From Paenibacillus sp. JJ-223 (GTDB taxonomy: Bacteria; Bacillota; Bacilli; Paenibacillales; Paenibacillaceae), in assembly GCF_927798175.1 (NCBI RefSeq), contig NZ_CAKMMP010000001.1:806001-870000 (forward strand): a stretch of 64,000 nt of DNA, read 5' to 3'. The notes under the pieces were generated by a model, which had not been told where the DNA came from, made no database searches, and worked only from the letters and a program-made list of their open reading frames with translations. Both the position numbers and the translations under genes were made by a program. Shown here piece after piece: positions 55,791 through 64,000 of the stretch (position 1 is its first letter; every line of letters starts with the position of its first letter).

Positions 55791-55822
55791 TTGACCTTTA
55801 CATTAATGTGAAGCTTTATAAT
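55791..55822 (+). promoter_or_regulatory. MerR-type promoter with operator in an over-long spacer
   Basis: TTGACC at 55791-55796 and TATAAT at 55817-55822 have a 20-base spacer holding the dyad CTTTACATTAATGTGAAG (55796-55813). MerR regulators bind such dyads and twist the DNA to activate. Confidence 0.65.
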
Positions 55823-55856
55823 TAAGCTAACGTTCCCAATCGATGAGGTGATCATT

Positions 55857-56240
55857 TTGAAGATCGGAAAGGTAAGAAAAATAACTGGCGTTAGTGCCCG
55901 TTCGATTCGTTATTATGAGGAGAAAGGATTGATCAAAGCATCTCGTCAAGAAAATAATTATAGAGAATATGACGAAAAGGCGATCGAATCCATTAACACC
56001 ATTCAGCTTTATTTAGGTTTAGGGCTGACAACTGACCAAATTCGGGACATTATCTTCTGTAGATTTCCTGAGCAACAGGAGCATAAAGATAAAGACGTCT
56101 ATTGTGAGGAATTGCTGCTTATGTATCAGTCGAAAATGCACGAGATTAACCAACAATTGGATGCTTTAACCAAAGCGAAGTTCAATTTGGCTGAAAAAAT
56201 CAATCGGATGGTGCAAAAACGGGAGGAGGATAATAAATGA
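55857..56240 (+). CDS. MerR-family transcriptional regulator
   Basis: The N-terminal winged helix reads KIGKVRKITGVSARSIRYYE with RQENNYREYDEKAIESINTI; a coiled-coil dimerisation helix follows (about residues 80-125). The start is TTG 55857, with GAGGTGAT about five bases upstream; GTG 55848 is less likely. It overlaps the next gene as ATGA. The promoter has a MerR-type 20-base spacer, so it probably controls itself and the NmrA gene. Confidence 0.85.
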   Translation: MKIGKVRKITGVSARSIRYYEEKGLIKASRQENNYREYDEKAIESINTIQLYLGLGLTTDQIRDIIFCRFPEQQEHKDKDVYCEELLLMYQSKMHEINQQLDALTKAKFNLAEKINRMVQKREEDNK

Positions 56241-57067
56241 CTATATTAGTTGCTGGGGCAACGGGAACCGTAGGGCGGCATGTCGTGGACCAACTTCTTC
56301 AAAGGGGGCAAAAGGTACGTGCATTGACACGTAATCCGCAGCAAGCCAATCTTCCTCATGGTGTAGAGGTTGTCGCGGGAGATTTAAGTGATCCAAGTAC
56401 GCTTGTTTCTGCGTTGGTTGGCATCAGCGGCATGCATTTAATTACAACAGGTGCCGAATATGCCCCGTTACAAACAGGACCAGAAATCGTTGAGCTTGCT
56501 GAGAAGGCCGGGGTGCGAAGGGTTACCGTTTTGTGGAACGGAGAGAAGGGCCCTTTTGAGAAGGCGGTTGAGTCAAGCAGTCTGGAGTGGACTCAGCTTC
56601 AAGCTTTTGAATTTATGGCAAACGCACGGAAATGGGCGAACTCTATACGCTCCGAGGGGGTTGTTCGAGACCTGTTCGGAGGATCACGGATTGCTCCTGT
56701 TCATGAAGCCGATATTGGAAGAGTCGCAGCAGTTGCACTTTCTGGGGAAGGTCATGCAGGTCAAATATATACATTAACAGGGCCTGAGAGTTTATCGGTT
56801 CAAGATAAAGTTCGGATAATCAGTGAGGTTATTGGACGTGAAATTCAATTTATCGAAAGCTCTGAAGAAGAAGAACGTGAACAGATGAGGAAAATGGGTG
56901 TTCAGGAGGATGCAATAGATTACGTGATTCGTTGGCACCTTAATCCGCCTAAATCTGCTTATACCGTTATGTCGACAGTGGAGGAAGTAACAGGACACAA
57001 ACCGTATACGTTCGCAGAGTGGGTTAAGGAGAATGCAGGATTTTTTATCAATTCGGATAACGCTTGA
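56237..57067 (+). CDS. NmrA/QorB-like NAD(P)-binding oxidoreductase
   Basis: An atypical short-chain dehydrogenase, 276 residues. The nucleotide-binding motif is ILVAGATGTVGRHVVDQLLQ; later TLTGPESLSVQDKVRIISEV. NmrA/QorB-like enzymes use NAD(P)H to reduce quinones or act as redox sensors. ATG 56237 overlaps the MerR stop codon. The MerR-NmrA pair resembles redox- or electrophile-responsive modules. Confidence 0.85.
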   Translation: MTILVAGATGTVGRHVVDQLLQRGQKVRALTRNPQQANLPHGVEVVAGDLSDPSTLVSALVGISGMHLITTGAEYAPLQTGPEIVELAEKAGVRRVTVLWNGEKGPFEKAVESSSLEWTQLQAFEFMANARKWANSIRSEGVVRDLFGGSRIAPVHEADIGRVAAVALSGEGHAGQIYTLTGPESLSVQDKVRIISEVIGREIQFIESSEEEEREQMRKMGVQEDAIDYVIRWHLNPPKSAYTVMSTVEEVTGHKPYTFAEWVKENAGFFINSDNA

Positions 57068-57149
57068 ATCTATTATTTTTTTAGACAGACGTGTCAGAGC
57101 ATACATCGCTGGTAGCGATACGTTCAACGATTCGTTCTGAATTGTCGAG

Positions 57150-57183
57150 GGATAAGAACATGTTCCCATTGAAGTCGCTAATT
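57150..57183. repeat. Dispersed palindromic repeat, copy G, interrupted by the IS3-type element
   Basis: GGATAAGAACATGTTCCCATTG then AAGTCGCTA matches copy E, but at 57184 the IS3-type element begins, so the second half of the repeat is missing here. Confidence 0.55.
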
Positions 57184-57219
57184 TGATGTGACCCCCAAAA
57201 GTTAGACGCGGTGATTTCA

Positions 57220-58104
57220 TCAGGCAGCTTTCTCAAAATGAGTTCGGTACTGTACCGGGCTCATTTTTATTTTTGCCTTCAACCGTTTGGTATTGTAGTA
57301 TTCCAAATATTTTTTTAGTTCTTCTTTGAAATGTTCCACATTTTCAAACTCGTTGTAGTACAGAAACTCCGACTTGAGAATGCCGAAGAAGTTCTCTATG
57401 ACGGCGTTGTCGTAACCATTCCCTTTTCGCGACATGCTTTGGAGAATGCCTCTCGACCTAAGCGCATGGCAATACGGCTTCATTTGATAATGCCATCCTT
57501 GGTCGGAATGAAGAAGAAGATGGTGCTCTTCCGGCAGACGCTTCAGCCCTTCATCCAGCATTTCGACACCAGAGAATACGTTGTGCGTGAACCCACGGTA
57601 TAGGTGATAATCTCCCCGTTGAACAAGTCCAAAATGGGCGATAGATACAGCTTTTCTCCAAATAACTTAAACTCCGTGATGTCTGTCACCCACTTCTCAT
57701 TGGGTGCCTCCGCCGTGAACTGGCAATCCAGTTGATTCGGTGCAACTTTGCCGACGGTCCCTTTATATGACTTATACTTTTTCATACGAACCAGGCATTG
57801 AAGAGACATTTTCTTCATGAGCCGCTGAACCTTCTTGTGGTTCACTTTCCACCCACGGATCGCCAATTCATCACGAATGCGGCGATAACCGTAGCGTCCG
57901 TCATGTTCTGCGTAGATGGATTGGATCTCCGCTTCCAAATCGGCATTCGGATCTGGTTGGTTCATACGCTTAATGATGTTGTAATAGGTGCTTCGCGGGA
58001 TACCAGCCAGTTGTACGAGTGCCAACACCGGATATTTATGCCTCAGTTCCCAGACGACTTGTGCGTTGTCCTGTTTGGTGATTTTCCCTTGTTTTGAACT
58101 AAGG
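57220..58104 (-). pseudogene. IS3-type transposase orfB, split by a frameshift
   Basis: The DDE core is present but in two frames: ITEFKLFGEKLYLSPILDLF (first Asp), then after a shift near 57560 HSDQGWHYQMK (second Asp) and ENFFGILKSEF (Glu). The upstream frame reads into YSLVSKCWMKG where relatives read YSLVSKMLDEG; a lost A in a run of As explains it. OrfB would normally be made by a -1 frameshift near GGGAAAATCACC from orfA. This copy is probably inactive unless the shift is a sequencing error. Confidence 0.8.
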
Positions 58105-58546
58105 CATTCAACTTTTTTAGATACTCATTTTCCATTTCGAGCTGCTTGATCCGTTCTTCGAGTGCTTCGACAGACCCTTCTACTACGGATCGTTTGGTAG
58201 ATGAATTGGAATCTTTCTTCATAGATGGACGCCCCTTCTTTTTTGGCTCAAGGGCTTCTATACCGCCTGACTCCATCTTTCTCTGCCAGAAATACAACAT
58301 GGAGAAGTCCGGGAGCTTAAACAAAGCAGCGGTTTCCATGAGAGAAGCGTTGGATTGAGCTAAATGATGGAGTACGTCCAGTTTAAAGCTTGCCGTATAA
58401 TTTGTATAGACGTTAGTAAAGGCAGACTCGCCATGCATTTCAAAGAGCTTCAACCAATATTGGAATTGGGACTTGGTAACGCCCATTTGATTTGCGTATT
58501 CCATCTGTGATAGAAGATCTGGGTCATACCCTTGAATTATCGTCAA
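58043..58546 (-). CDS. IS3-type transposase orfA (HTH protein)
   Basis: A 167-residue protein with two helix-turn-helix units (YDPDLLSQMEYANQMGVTKS and SNASLMETAALFKLPDFSML) and a C-terminal leucine-zipper-like helix, EALEERIKQLEMENEYLKKL. This is IS150-type OrfA, which binds the element ends. Its end overlaps the start of orfB for programmed frameshifting. Confidence 0.85.
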   Translation of the reverse strand: MTIIQGYDPDLLSQMEYANQMGVTKSQFQYWLKLFEMHGESAFTNVYTNYTASFKLDVLHHLAQSNASLMETAALFKLPDFSMLYFWQRKMESGGIEALEPKKKGRPSMKKDSNSSTKRSVVEGSVEALEERIKQLEMENEYLKKLNALVQNKGKSPNRTTHKSSGN

Positions 58547-58949
58547 TTTCCTATCTTCGTAAATTTAGTCATAAAAAAATGCACCTCCAACTGTTAGAGT
58601 GTGTCTAACAATTGGGGTGCAGTTCAAAGTGACCGGGCTTTTTTTTATTGTTGCGCACGGGATCGCACACTTGTACATGACGTCGGCATGGTCTGCATCA
58701 GGAGCTATGCAGAACAAGGAAAGGCCTGCAGTTGTTTCCTGATATTCACACCCAACCGGAATAGCTGTTTTTTTCCAATCCCCATTGTTTTGAAAGGCTG
58801 ACAACAGGCATATCAAGAAGCTGTAAAGGGAAAAGGCATTACCATGAGCATGTCCTGCAAGGGTGCGCACGCTGATAATGCCCCATCGAATCGTTTTATT
58901 CTACGATAAAGTCTGAAACGTTCTATCACATTCAAACAAAACTAAATAA

Positions 58950-59160
58950 CCAGTCGCCGGTTCATTACCGGCTAAAGGCCTGGTGTACGCTGAACAAAAA
59001 GGCAGAATGTCGCTGATTTACTCCACAGACAAGGGGAAAGAGCTTCAACCGGATATCGAAGTTTGATCGGTACTCCAATATCATAGGAGAACAGACCGGG
59101 ATAGAATTAACAGAGCAGCTGTTTCAGATAAGCAACCAATTGGAAGGTAAACATAAGTAG
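58950..59160 (+). pseudogene. Remnant of a MarR-family regulator
   Basis: One frame reads PAKGLVYAEQKGRMSLIYST followed by DKGKELQPDIE and a stop. A shifted frame reads IGEQTGIELTEQLFQISNQL and ends EGKHK. These resemble the wing and the C-terminal dimer helix of MarR proteins. The recognition helix is gone and a frameshift is present. Confidence 0.45.
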
Positions 59161-59177
59161 GGATGAACGGCATAAAA

Positions 59178-59215
59178 AACGCCGCCATTCTCTTGCGGGA
59201 GATTTAAGCGGCGTT
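59178..59215 (-). terminator. Terminator of the BceRS-type operon
   Basis: AACGCCGC at 59178-59185 pairs with GCGGCGTT at 59208-59215; the minus strand then has TTTTTT. Confidence 0.75.
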
Positions 59216-59255
59216 ACACGTTTAAAGCAGCCTTCAGCGTTCTCAGCAAGTAACG

Positions 59256-60302
59256 TTACACCTTTCCATAAATGCTACGCGATTTAGGGAAGCTGATCGC
59301 AAGCTCTGTATATTGGCCCGCTTCTGATCGCGCAGACAGCCGGTGCCCCAGCTTGCCGGCCATCTGGCTGGCCAAGTACAATCCCAAACCCGTTGATTTT
59401 GCGTCATTTCTGCCTGTTGATCCGGTGAAACCTTTATCAAAAATTCTTCCGAGGTCTTCCGGGAGGATTCCGATGCCGGTATCCCGAATCAAAAGCCGCT
59501 TCTCGCTTGGATTGTCCTCGAGGGAGCAGGTAACGGCACCTCCTTGGTTTGTATATTTCAAGGCGTTGGTGATGATTTGGTTGACGATGAATCCAAGCCA
59601 CTTGGCGTCACTGTGAACCGCGTGTTCTTCTTCCCACATGGTAAACCGGATCCGTTTGGCAACGAATAGCTTGGCGTACTTGCGGACACATGCCCGCATG
59701 ATCTGGTTCAAAGAAACCTCGGCGATCAGATAATCCCTCGAAAATGAATCGATCCGGGAATAATAGAGCGCTTGTTCTACATAATGATCGATTTTATTCA
59801 CTTCATCCTCCAGCTTATACACGAGCTCCTCAGCCGACTTGCCGGCACTGTTTCTCATCAACAGATGGGCGGCCGTGATGGGAAGCTTCACCTCGTGAAT
59901 CCAAGACATGATAAAGTCATGATAGTCCTTCCGCTCCTCATGGCACTTCCGCAAGGTATCCAGCTTCGCTTGATGAAGCTTTCTCGCCAAAGCTGTATAC
60001 AGCCTTTGCTCATAACTGAGCGGTTTTGGTATGGCAGCGACCATAACGTCATCGCCGTTATCGCCGTTACCGCCGTTACCGGTTATTTCATTCAACGCTT
60101 GGTAATGCGCGTAGTTCCGGGCATATCCAACGACCAAATAGGCGGCCGTTAAGATCAAGCACCCGAGTAACGTGTAAAAAATATCTCCGACATCGTACGT
60201 TCCGGATGAACTAATCACCATCATTAAGGTTACAAACAGCATCATTGATGCGGCCAGTACGATCACATAACGTTTATCTTCCAAGTATCGAACAAAACTC
60301 AT
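59256..60302 (-). CDS. BceS-type intramembrane-sensing histidine kinase
   Basis: Two N-terminal membrane helices (residues about 12-30 and 38-58) separated by only a few outside residues (SSSGTYDVGD), then the phospho-acceptor His in FIMSWIHEVKLPITAAHLLM and the ATPase boxes IITNALKYTNQGG, LIRDTGIGI and STGLGLYLASQM. The tiny sensor loop is the hallmark of kinases that detect antimicrobial peptides through a partner ABC transporter. Start at 60302 overlaps the regulator stop. The transporter is divergent from it at 61166. Confidence 0.9.
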   Translation of the reverse strand: MSFVRYLEDKRYVIVLAASMMLFVTLMMVISSSGTYDVGDIFYTLLGCLILTAAYLVVGYARNYAHYQALNEITGNGGNGDNGDDVMVAAIPKPLSYEQRLYTALARKLHQAKLDTLRKCHEERKDYHDFIMSWIHEVKLPITAAHLLMRNSAGKSAEELVYKLEDEVNKIDHYVEQALYYSRIDSFSRDYLIAEVSLNQIMRACVRKYAKLFVAKRIRFTMWEEEHAVHSDAKWLGFIVNQIITNALKYTNQGGAVTCSLEDNPSEKRLLIRDTGIGILPEDLGRIFDKGFTGSTGRNDAKSTGLGLYLASQMAGKLGHRLSARSEAGQYTELAISFPKSRSIYGKV

Positions 60303-60970
60303 TTGATCATATACCCCTCACCCTTGATCGTTGAGATGAACCGGCTTTTACCCAAATCATCCAGTTTTTTTCGAATCCGCGTTATATTAACCGTCAAAGT
60401 GTTGTCATCCACAAAGCTTTCATCCTCCCACAAGCGACGCATGATGGTTTCTCTGCTAACGATGCTTCCTTTACGCTGCATCAGCAGATTCAGGATTCGG
60501 AATTCGTTCTTCGTCAGCTCCACCGATTGCTCCCCGCATAACAGCTTCCCATCATGCAGGTTCAGGATCAGGCCGTCGTGCTCGATCACATTCGGGACGG
60601 GATCGATATAGGAATAGGTCCTGCGCAGCAGCGCTTTGATTTTGGATATCAGGACTTCGTCATAGAACGGCTTCTGTATGTAATCGTCTCCGCCCATATT
60701 GATCGCCATCACCATATCCATCGGCGTATTGCGGGAGGAAAGAAAGATAATCGGCACGTTGGAGACATCCCTAATCCGGCTGCACCAATGGAAACCGTCA
60801 TACACCGGCAGGTTAATGTCCAAAAGTACAAGATGAGGCTGTTCTATGGCATATCGTTCCTGCACCCGTTCAAAATCGTCACAAAGCACGGACTCGAATC
60901 CCCATTTCTGCAAGGTTTCCCCGAGCATTTCCCTGATCGTAGCATCGTCTTCCACGATCATGATCTTCAC
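60299..60970 (-). CDS. BceR-type OmpR-family response regulator
   Basis: Receiver domain: MIVEDDATIREMLGETLQKW, phospho-acceptor in LVLLDINLPVYDG, Lys in YIQKPFYDEVL. Winged helix: LTKNEFRILNLLMQRKGS and LTVNITRIRKKLDDLG. GTG at 60970 is chosen because GGAGGG is seven bases upstream; the longer frame from 61009 has no ribosome site. It should activate the bceAB-like genes; a matching operator TTACA-N4-TGTAA lies at 61059. Confidence 0.9.
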   Translation of the reverse strand: MKIMIVEDDATIREMLGETLQKWGFESVLCDDFERVQERYAIEQPHLVLLDINLPVYDGFHWCSRIRDVSNVPIIFLSSRNTPMDMVMAINMGGDDYIQKPFYDEVLISKIKALLRRTYSYIDPVPNVIEHDGLILNLHDGKLLCGEQSVELTKNEFRILNLLMQRKGSIVSRETIMRRLWEDESFVDDNTLTVNITRIRKKLDDLGKSRFISTIKGEGYMIK

Positions 60971-61058
60971 ATATAATCCCTCCGATCCGGCACGGTTCAT
61001 GTCATCCATTACATTATACCTTTGATACGAAAAGCAAACATCATCGCTATGGACAAGG

Positions 61059-61072
61059 TTACAAAAATGTAA
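61059..61072 (+). promoter_or_regulatory. BceR-type operator
   Basis: TTACAAAAATGTAA is a TTACA-N4-TGTAA inverted repeat, matching the consensus known for BceR-like regulators. TATGAT at 61127-61132 is the likely -10 box further on; the -35 region is weak, as expected for an activated promoter. Confidence 0.65.
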
Positions 61073-61165
61073 GCCTGCTCAATGATTTCGTAAGTCAGGA
61101 GTAAGGCTGCGCGTTACAAACGGTGTTATGATACCAGGGAATGATTACCTGGAGGTGGAGAACAG

Positions 61166-61933
61166 ATGAAAGAGATCGTTAAAATACATCAATTACAAAA
61201 GTCGTACGGCGCTAAAGGAAATGTGATCCCGGTACTGCACGGGATTGATATGACTGTTCAGAAAGGAGAATTTGTCGGGATTATGGGGCCATCCGGCTCC
61301 GGGAAAACGACACTGCTCAATATCGTATCCACCATTGACGAGCCGACCTCTGGAGACATCGTGATCGACGGGGAACCCGTGCTGCAGATGAATGAAGCGC
61401 AATTATCGGAGTTTCGCCGAACGAAGCTGGGCTTTATTTTTCAGGACTATCATCTCTTAGATACGCTGACCGTCAAGGAAAATATTGTGCTTCCGCTCGC
61501 CCTTGCAAGGATGAACGTGGCCGAAACGGAGCAGCGGGTGTCAGCGGTCGGGGAGCGCTTTGGCATCGGTCATATTATGGACAAATACCCGTATCAAATC
61601 TCCGGCGGCCAAAAGCAGAGAACGGCTGCTTCCCGCGCAATCGTGACCGATCCGAGGCTGATCCTGGCGGATGAACCGACGGGAGCTTTGGATTCCCGCG
61701 CTGCAGCCGACTTGCTCGAGACGATGAAGGATTTGAACGAGCAGGATTACGTCACGATACTGATGGTCACGCATGATGCTTACGCAGCAAGCTATTGCAG
61801 CCGTGTGTTATTTATTAAAGACGGCGGCATTTTTGCGGAACTGGTCAAGGGAAGCATGGTCAGAAAAGAATTCTTCAAGAAGATATTGGATGTGCTGAAC
61901 GTGCTGGGAGGAGATGCCAATGACGCTGTTTGA
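61166..61933 (+). CDS. BceA-type ABC transporter ATP-binding protein
   Basis: A single ATPase domain, 255 residues: Walker A GPSGSGKTT, Q-loop GFIFQDYHLLDTLTV, signature ISGGQKQRTAASRAI, and Walker B LILADEPTGALDS. It belongs to the MacB/LolD-like group used by antimicrobial-peptide detoxification pumps. ATG 61166 follows TGGAGGTGGAG. It overlaps the permease gene by 14 bases. Confidence 0.92.
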   Translation: MKEIVKIHQLQKSYGAKGNVIPVLHGIDMTVQKGEFVGIMGPSGSGKTTLLNIVSTIDEPTSGDIVIDGEPVLQMNEAQLSEFRRTKLGFIFQDYHLLDTLTVKENIVLPLALARMNVAETEQRVSAVGERFGIGHIMDKYPYQISGGQKQRTAASRAIVTDPRLILADEPTGALDSRAAADLLETMKDLNEQDYVTILMVTHDAYAASYCSRVLFIKDGGIFAELVKGSMVRKEFFKKILDVLNVLGGDANDAV

Positions 61934-64000
61934 TCTGGCGAAGAAAAACATTCGGGGCAATTTCCGCCATTATTTCGTCTACTTCATCTCTATGTTTATT
62001 AGTGTCGTCATTTTTTATATTTTCGCTTCCCTGCAGTACAGTGCGGAAATCATGAACGCGATCGAGTCGTCCAGCAGCATGAAGTCCACGTTCTTCATTG
62101 CTTCGATCGTGTTAATCTTGTTCGTGTCGGTGTTTATCCTGTATTCCAACCAATTCTTCTCCAGAAAACGGAAGAAGGAAGTAGGGCTGTATGCCCTGCT
62201 GGGATTGCCCAAACGAACGATCGGCCGATTGCTATTTTATGAAAATCTGCTGATCGGTATAATCGTTCTCGCATTGGCAATCGGTGCCGGCTCTCTTCTG
62301 TCAAAGCTCTTCACCATGATCCTGGCCCGGCTGCTCGGCATTAGCGTGGATATCGGGATGTCGATCTCCTTTCCGGCGATCATCAGTACGGTTATTGTGT
62401 TCATGATTATTATCCTGATCACTTCAGTGCAGGCGTATAGGCTGATCTACCGATTCCGGCTGATCGAGCTGTTTCGAGCCGAGCAGGAAGGGGAGCGGGA
62501 ACCGCGGGCTTCCATCATTTCAGCGTTTGCTGCTATCCTCATCCTATCGATCAGTTATGGGTTCGGAGTTCGCGAGTTTGCGAATAATGAGCAGATCCTG
62601 ACCAATCTTGGGGTGATGTCGGTCGGGATTATAGTGGGAACGGGGCTTTTGTTTTCATCACTTATTATTTTTGTCCTGCGATTGGCGAAGCGTCGTAAAC
62701 GTTATTACTATAAAGGGTTGAACTTGGTAGTTACGTCGAATCTCGTCTATCGCATGAAGGGGAATGCCCGCACGTTCAGCATCATATCCATCTTGTCGGC
62801 TTTGGCGTTGTGCGCTTTCAGCTTTGGCTTGAGCACCTACCATACCTACGAGCATTCCACGCGTTTGATCGCTCCCTTCAGCTATATGTTTGTCAGCCAG
62901 AACGAAGCTTTTAACAGGGAAGTCGACCATATGATCCGAAGCGATACGGCGCATCCTGTGGCCGAGCAGGTTACGATTCCAATTATTCATCTGAACGGAC
63001 ATTCTTCGAGCGATGAGATTATATCGAAGAAACAAATGGCATCTAACGAGCTGCCAATCAAAGTCACCTCCATGAGCGGATATAACCGGGCTGCGGAAGC
63101 ACTCAGCATTCCCCGACTGGATGTGACGGAGCCCGGCCTGGCGATTGCGATTCGCCCGATGTACACGGATCATGAGTGGTCGGATTATGACGGAGAGACG
63201 CTCACCTTGGAGCTGCCCTCACAGCCGTTGACTCTTGCATTTACCGATATGACGATCGAACGAATCGTGAACTGGAACTATCCGGATATAATGGTCGTGG
63301 TCGCTGACGAAACATATCACGCCATCGAGCGGCAGAGCCCTTCTGTAGACTATATCGGTTACGCGGTAGAGGGACAGAAAACAACGAAGGCTACTTCTGA
63401 TGCGCTTGCCGCCATGGCAACACCGGAATCAAAGCTGTCGTCGTATTATGCCGAATATCGTGTCGGAATCGAAAGCGCTGCGCTAAATGTATTTATCCTC
63501 GGCTTTTTGGGACTTGTGTTCCTCCTGGCAACAGGGAGCGTCCTTTATTTCAAGCAGTTGACCGAAGCGGCTGGAGATCAGGCCCGCTACGAAGTTCTGA
63601 GGAGAATCGGTGTGAGCATGAACGAAATTAGCGGTTCGATCATTAAGCAGAACGCTATGATCTTTATCCTGCCGTTGCTCGTTGGAGCGGGACATTATAT
63701 TGTCATATTCAGCTGGCTAAGGAGGCTGTTCGGCGGATTAGGGGGCATCAGTCTTCTGGAGCCCGTCCTGGTCTGTATTAGCGTGTTTATGATGATCTAT
63801 ATGGTCTATTTTGTGCTGACCGTAGGTTCTGTCAGCAAAATTCTCATTGGGGAAGCCCCGCGTTGGATCCATCTTTCGGTGCTGGTGATCGCGTCAGTAG
63901 CCATCGTGCTTGCCGGGCTCTTCGTATGGCTTGCCCCGATCCCGCAGGAAGAAGAAATTGCGAAGGGGCCAGGCGTCCAGCTCCACATTCCCGCACCTAT
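61920..64000 (+). CDS. BceB-type FtsX permease, 3' end beyond the window, with an extra C-terminal segment
   Basis: ATG 61920, after GGGAGGAG, begins TLFDLAKKNIRGNFRHYFVY, the normal BceB start. FtsX-like segments follow, with the large outside loop (residues about 310-520) that binds the peptide antibiotic. After the expected last helices (ALNVFILGFLGLVFLLATGS, MIFILPLLVGAGHYIVIF, CISVFMMIYMVYFVLTVG) the frame does not stop: WIHLSVLVIASVAIVLAGLF gives one more membrane helix, then an outside tail (APIPQEEEIAKGPGVQLHIP) that is still open at residue 693. BceB proteins usually end soon after the tenth helix, near residue 650. Confidence 0.88.
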   Translation, partial: MTLFDLAKKNIRGNFRHYFVYFISMFISVVIFYIFASLQYSAEIMNAIESSSSMKSTFFIASIVLILFVSVFILYSNQFFSRKRKKEVGLYALLGLPKRTIGRLLFYENLLIGIIVLALAIGAGSLLSKLFTMILARLLGISVDIGMSISFPAIISTVIVFMIIILITSVQAYRLIYRFRLIELFRAEQEGEREPRASIISAFAAILILSISYGFGVREFANNEQILTNLGVMSVGIIVGTGLLFSSLIIFVLRLAKRRKRYYYKGLNLVVTSNLVYRMKGNARTFSIISILSALALCAFSFGLSTYHTYEHSTRLIAPFSYMFVSQNEAFNREVDHMIRSDTAHPVAEQVTIPIIHLNGHSSSDEIISKKQMASNELPIKVTSMSGYNRAAEALSIPRLDVTEPGLAIAIRPMYTDHEWSDYDGETLTLELPSQPLTLAFTDMTIERIVNWNYPDIMVVVADETYHAIERQSPSVDYIGYAVEGQKTTKATSDALAAMATPESKLSSYYAEYRVGIESAALNVFILGFLGLVFLLATGSVLYFKQLTEAAGDQARYEVLRRIGVSMNEISGSIIKQNAMIFILPLLVGAGHYIVIFSWLRRLFGGLGGISLLEPVLVCISVFMMIYMVYFVLTVGSVSKILIGEAPRWIHLSVLVIASVAIVLAGLFVWLAPIPQEEEIAKGPGVQLHIPAP

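Larger units (their letters stand above)
57184..58626 (-). mobile_element. IS3-family (IS150-like) insertion sequence
   Basis: The two ends, TGATGTGACCCCCAAAAGTTAGAC at the left as shown on the plus strand (57184-57207) and TGAACTGCACCCC... read inward from 58626, are imperfect 24-base inverted repeats ending in TTAGAC. It carries orfA and orfB on the minus strand in the usual overlapping order. No obvious short target duplication is seen. Confidence 0.82.
58627..59255. other. Intergenic stretch with a MarR-like remnant and terminator
   Basis: No intact gene. Between the insertion element and the histidine kinase lie a plus-strand MarR-like fragment (58960-59160) and a terminator for the kinase. 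A minus-strand frame at 58565-58870 covers the element end and looks accidental. Confidence 0.45.

Noticed and set aside
58565..58870. Minus-strand frame of 101 codons at the right end of the IS3-type element
   Set aside because: It crosses the element end and has no family features, so it is probably accidental.

Overview
The window looks like a chromosomal segment of a Paenibacillus-type Bacillota (Firmicute). The evidence is strong GGAGG-type ribosome binding sites with frequent GTG and TTG starts, CcpA/cre-like sites, a Bacillus-style myo-inositol regulon, a BceRS/BceAB antimicrobial peptide module, XRE/MmyB, PucR and MerR regulators, and many sugar ABC transporters. The species is inferred from gene content only. 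No rRNA, tRNA or CRISPR array is visible.

Layout. 0-7 kb: a 5'-truncated phosphotransferase, an SRPBCC/AHSA1 protein, an ECF sigma factor fused to a catalytically degenerate zincin-like domain, and a FadR-type GntR regulator in front of a dihydroxy-acid dehydratase (ilvD), then the decayed tail of a LipO-like solute-binding protein. 6.8-12.3 kb: a GntR-LacI (AraR-like) regulator divergent from a CUT1 sugar ABC transporter and a GH43 glycosidase. 12.5-16.3 kb: an alcohol dehydrogenase remnant, then a TetR regulator and an ABC-2 exporter sharing an operator-like motif. 16.9-19.9 kb: an OmpR/HK two-component system and a lipoprotein. 20.2-36.4 kb: a PucR regulator divergent from a 13-gene same-strand cluster (NitT/TauT-type ABC transporter with two paralogous binding proteins, isochorismatase-type hydrolase, amidase, creatininase, FAH protein, FAD oxidase, CocE hydrolase, cupin, cytosine-deaminase-like amidohydrolase, cytoplasmic gamma-glutamyltransferase-family protein). 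It looks like an uptake and degradation route for a nitrogen-rich cyclic amide or ureide, and it is the best candidate here for an undescribed pathway.

36.6-37.3 kb holds a decayed IS200-type element. 37.7-51.9 kb is a complete myo-inositol catabolic region: iolE-iolT-iolG-iolI, iolR-tautomerase, an AEC transporter, and iolA-B-C-D-H-J. A second IolR-like DeoR gene closes it. Three intergenic regions share an AACCAAAA/ATAATCAA motif, probably the repressor operator. 53.4-57.1 kb: an MmyB regulator divergent from an MdaB-like oxidoreductase, a truncated response regulator, and a MerR-NmrA pair. 57.2-58.6 kb is an IS3/IS150-type element with a frameshifted orfB. 59.2-64 kb: a divergent BceRS/BceAB module whose permease runs off the window with an unusual extra C-terminal membrane segment.

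A family of short palindromic intergenic repeats (core GGACAAGAAC) occurs at least seven times. Several copies lie at the edges of broken genes or next to the IS3 element, so they may mark rearrangement points.
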